Made by a program: the position numbers and the translations under genes
The notes under the pieces: generated by a model
What the model was told of the DNA's origin: nothing
Seen by the model: only the letters and a program-made list of their open reading frames with translations
Database searches by the model: none
Shown here: positions 5,552 through 6,501 of the stretch, in pieces
Layout of the letters: the number at the start of each line of letters is the position of its first letter
How positions within the stretch are numbered: the stretch's first letter is position 1
NCBI GenBank assembly: GCA_035502515.1
Contig: DATJUH010000043.1
Coordinates: 1 to 6,501, forward strand
From: Fen-671 sp035502515
GTDB lineage: Bacteria; Actinomycetota; Acidimicrobiia; Acidimicrobiales; Palsa-688
Length of the DNA: 6,501 bases
Direction: 5' to 3'

Positions 5552-6394
5552 TTATGGTGCCTCGCGGACCCACGCCACCCCGATGGCGCCCGGCCCGGCG
5601 TGAGTGCCTATGACCGGGCCAATATCCCCGATCAACCGCTCATGACGGGAACGGACATCCGCGACAAGGTCGAGAAAACTTGAAAAATCGGCCGCATCGG
5701 CGTTCAATATCGCCAGCCGCTCGAGCGGCCCGGCGGAGCGGACCTTGTCCGCCAGGTACTGGAGCGACTTGGTCCGAGTACGTTGCCTCGACTCCTGCTC
5801 GACCACCCCGTCTCTGACTTCGATTACCGGCTTGATGGACAACAGTGTGCCCAGGGTGGCGGCGGCACCGCCAATACGCCCGCCTTTGCGCAAGTTTTCC
5901 AGCGTGTCAATGGCCCCGAAGACGCAGAGGCGGTCCCGGGCGGAGGCGGCCGCGGCGATGACGTCGTCCATCGAGCCGCCGGCCCCGGCTGCTTCGGCCG
6001 CCGCCAGCACGACGAGCCCCTCCCCCAGAGTGACGCTGAAGGAGTCCACCACCTCGACCCGGAAGTCGTCTTCCAGGGCGCGGGCGGCTTGGCCGGCCGC
6101 CTCGTTCGTAGCTGACAGTTTGGATGAAATGGTTATACATACAGCCCCATCGGCGCCCTCCGCGGCTACCGATTCGAAGGCGGCCCGGAAGGCGCCCGGA
6201 GAAGGGGCGGCGGTCTCGGGGAGCTTCTCCTCGGTGGCACATCGCGCCCAGAATTCCTTCGTGTCGAGCTGCACGCGGTCAAGCAGTTCGGTGTCGCCGA
6301 AGCGAATGTGCAAGGGGACAAGCACGATCCCTAGGTCGTCCACCAACTCGCCGGGAAGGTCACAGGCAGTGTCGCTCACCAGCCGTATGGTCAC
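5552..6394 (-). CDS. DegV family fatty-acid-binding protein (FakB-like)
   Basis: This is a complete 280-residue DegV/EDD-fold protein. Members bind one fatty acid; those called FakB present it to the kinase FakA for conversion to acyl phosphate and entry into phospholipids. Signatures are the N-terminal VSDTACDLP (6-14), ETAAPSPG (60-67) in the position of the FakB TSQPSPG loop, CITISSKLSATNEAA (about 87-101), VVDSFSVTLGEG, the long DTLENLRKGGRIGG segment followed by LLSIKPVIEVRDG, and the C-terminal IGTHAGPGAIG (about 263-273). No membrane segment or signal peptide is visible, so it is cytoplasmic. The GTG at 6394 is preceded by GAGGAG with a short spacer; the overlapping ATG at 6396 runs straight into a stop. 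No fakA partner is in the window, so a role in exogenous fatty-acid use is inferred from the family. It probably heads a unit with the kinase gene 37 bases downstream. Confidence 0.94.
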   Translation of the reverse strand: MTIRLVSDTACDLPGELVDDLGIVLVPLHIRFGDTELLDRVQLDTKEFWARCATEEKLPETAAPSPGAFRAAFESVAAEGADGAVCITISSKLSATNEAAGQAARALEDDFRVEVVDSFSVTLGEGLVVLAAAEAAGAGGSMDDVIAAAASARDRLCVFGAIDTLENLRKGGRIGGAAATLGTLLSIKPVIEVRDGVVEQESRQRTRTKSLQYLADKVRSAGPLERLAILNADAADFSSFLDLVADVRSRHERLIGDIGPVIGTHAGPGAIGVAWVREAP

Positions 6395-6501
6395 ATGGCT
6401 CCTCGGTGGGGCCCCGGAACTGTTCAGCGCCGGGTAAAGGCTATCTGGGGGATCGGCAGATCGTACTACCTAGTACAACGCAGGGGGACGTTCGTCCGGT
6501 T
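6395..6501. other. Upstream region of degV with two interrupted palindromes
   Basis: The 107 bases upstream of degV hold GTACTA-CC-TAGTAC (6463-6476) and GGACG-TT-CGTCC (6486-6497), each a perfect inverted repeat with a 2-base centre. Either could be an operator for a dimeric regulator. I could not identify a convincing -35/-10 pair or a coding start here, and the adjoining gene is outside the window. Confidence 0.35.

Noticed and set aside
1..6501. A mobile element, defence island, CRISPR array, tRNA or other undescribed multigene system
   Set aside because: All substantial genes are housekeeping or conserved near-origin genes with uniform composition, and no transposase, integrase, repeat-spacer pattern or RNA gene was seen.

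Overview
The window is GC-rich with frequent GTG/TTG starts. It carries a conserved actinobacterial chromosome block: parA-parB converging on trxA and trxB, followed by a membrane-anchored Ser/Thr kinase. In mycobacteria and Streptomyces the same neighbourhood lies close to oriC (parA, parB, trx genes, sigM, murJ/mviN). The source is therefore most likely an actinobacterium outside those two genera, because no sigM or murJ is present and a degV gene sits next to the kinase. I cannot name a taxon from this sequence.

Layout. On the + strand are the 3' part of parA (2-580, cut by the left edge) and parB (555-1427), overlapping by 26 bases. The 115-base gap between parB and trxA holds a hairpin terminator oriented for the minus strand and a compact cluster of three DnaA-box-like 9-mers. 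On the - strand, read right to left, are a degV-family gene (6394-5552), a transmembrane Ser/Thr kinase with a discoidin-like outer domain (5514-3673), a small two-helix membrane protein (3623-3213), trxB (3072-2098) and trxA (1872-1543). Spacing suggests that degV, the kinase and the small protein form one transcription unit. trxB and trxA appear to have a promoter each. No gene-free stretch exceeds 300 bases; the longest is the 225 bases between trxA and trxB.

How the genes work together. ParA and ParB segregate the origin region. TrxB uses NADPH to reduce TrxA, the general disulfide reductant. Upstream of both trx genes there is an exact GGAAT-N18-GTT motif, the promoter pattern of the thiol-oxidative-stress sigma factors SigR (Streptomyces) and SigH (mycobacteria). 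This implies co-regulation by disulfide stress from two separate promoters. The kinase keeps its catalytic residues and ends in a surface domain resembling the C-terminal domain of mycobacterial MviN (MurJ), whose internal kinase domain is inactive. It may therefore be a stand-alone, active version of that cell-wall control module.

I found no mobile element, CRISPR array, RNA gene or phage gene, and no defence-like new system. The most interesting signals are regulatory (paired SigR-type promoters, DnaA-box cluster, tandem repeat at the trxB promoter) and the kinase architecture.
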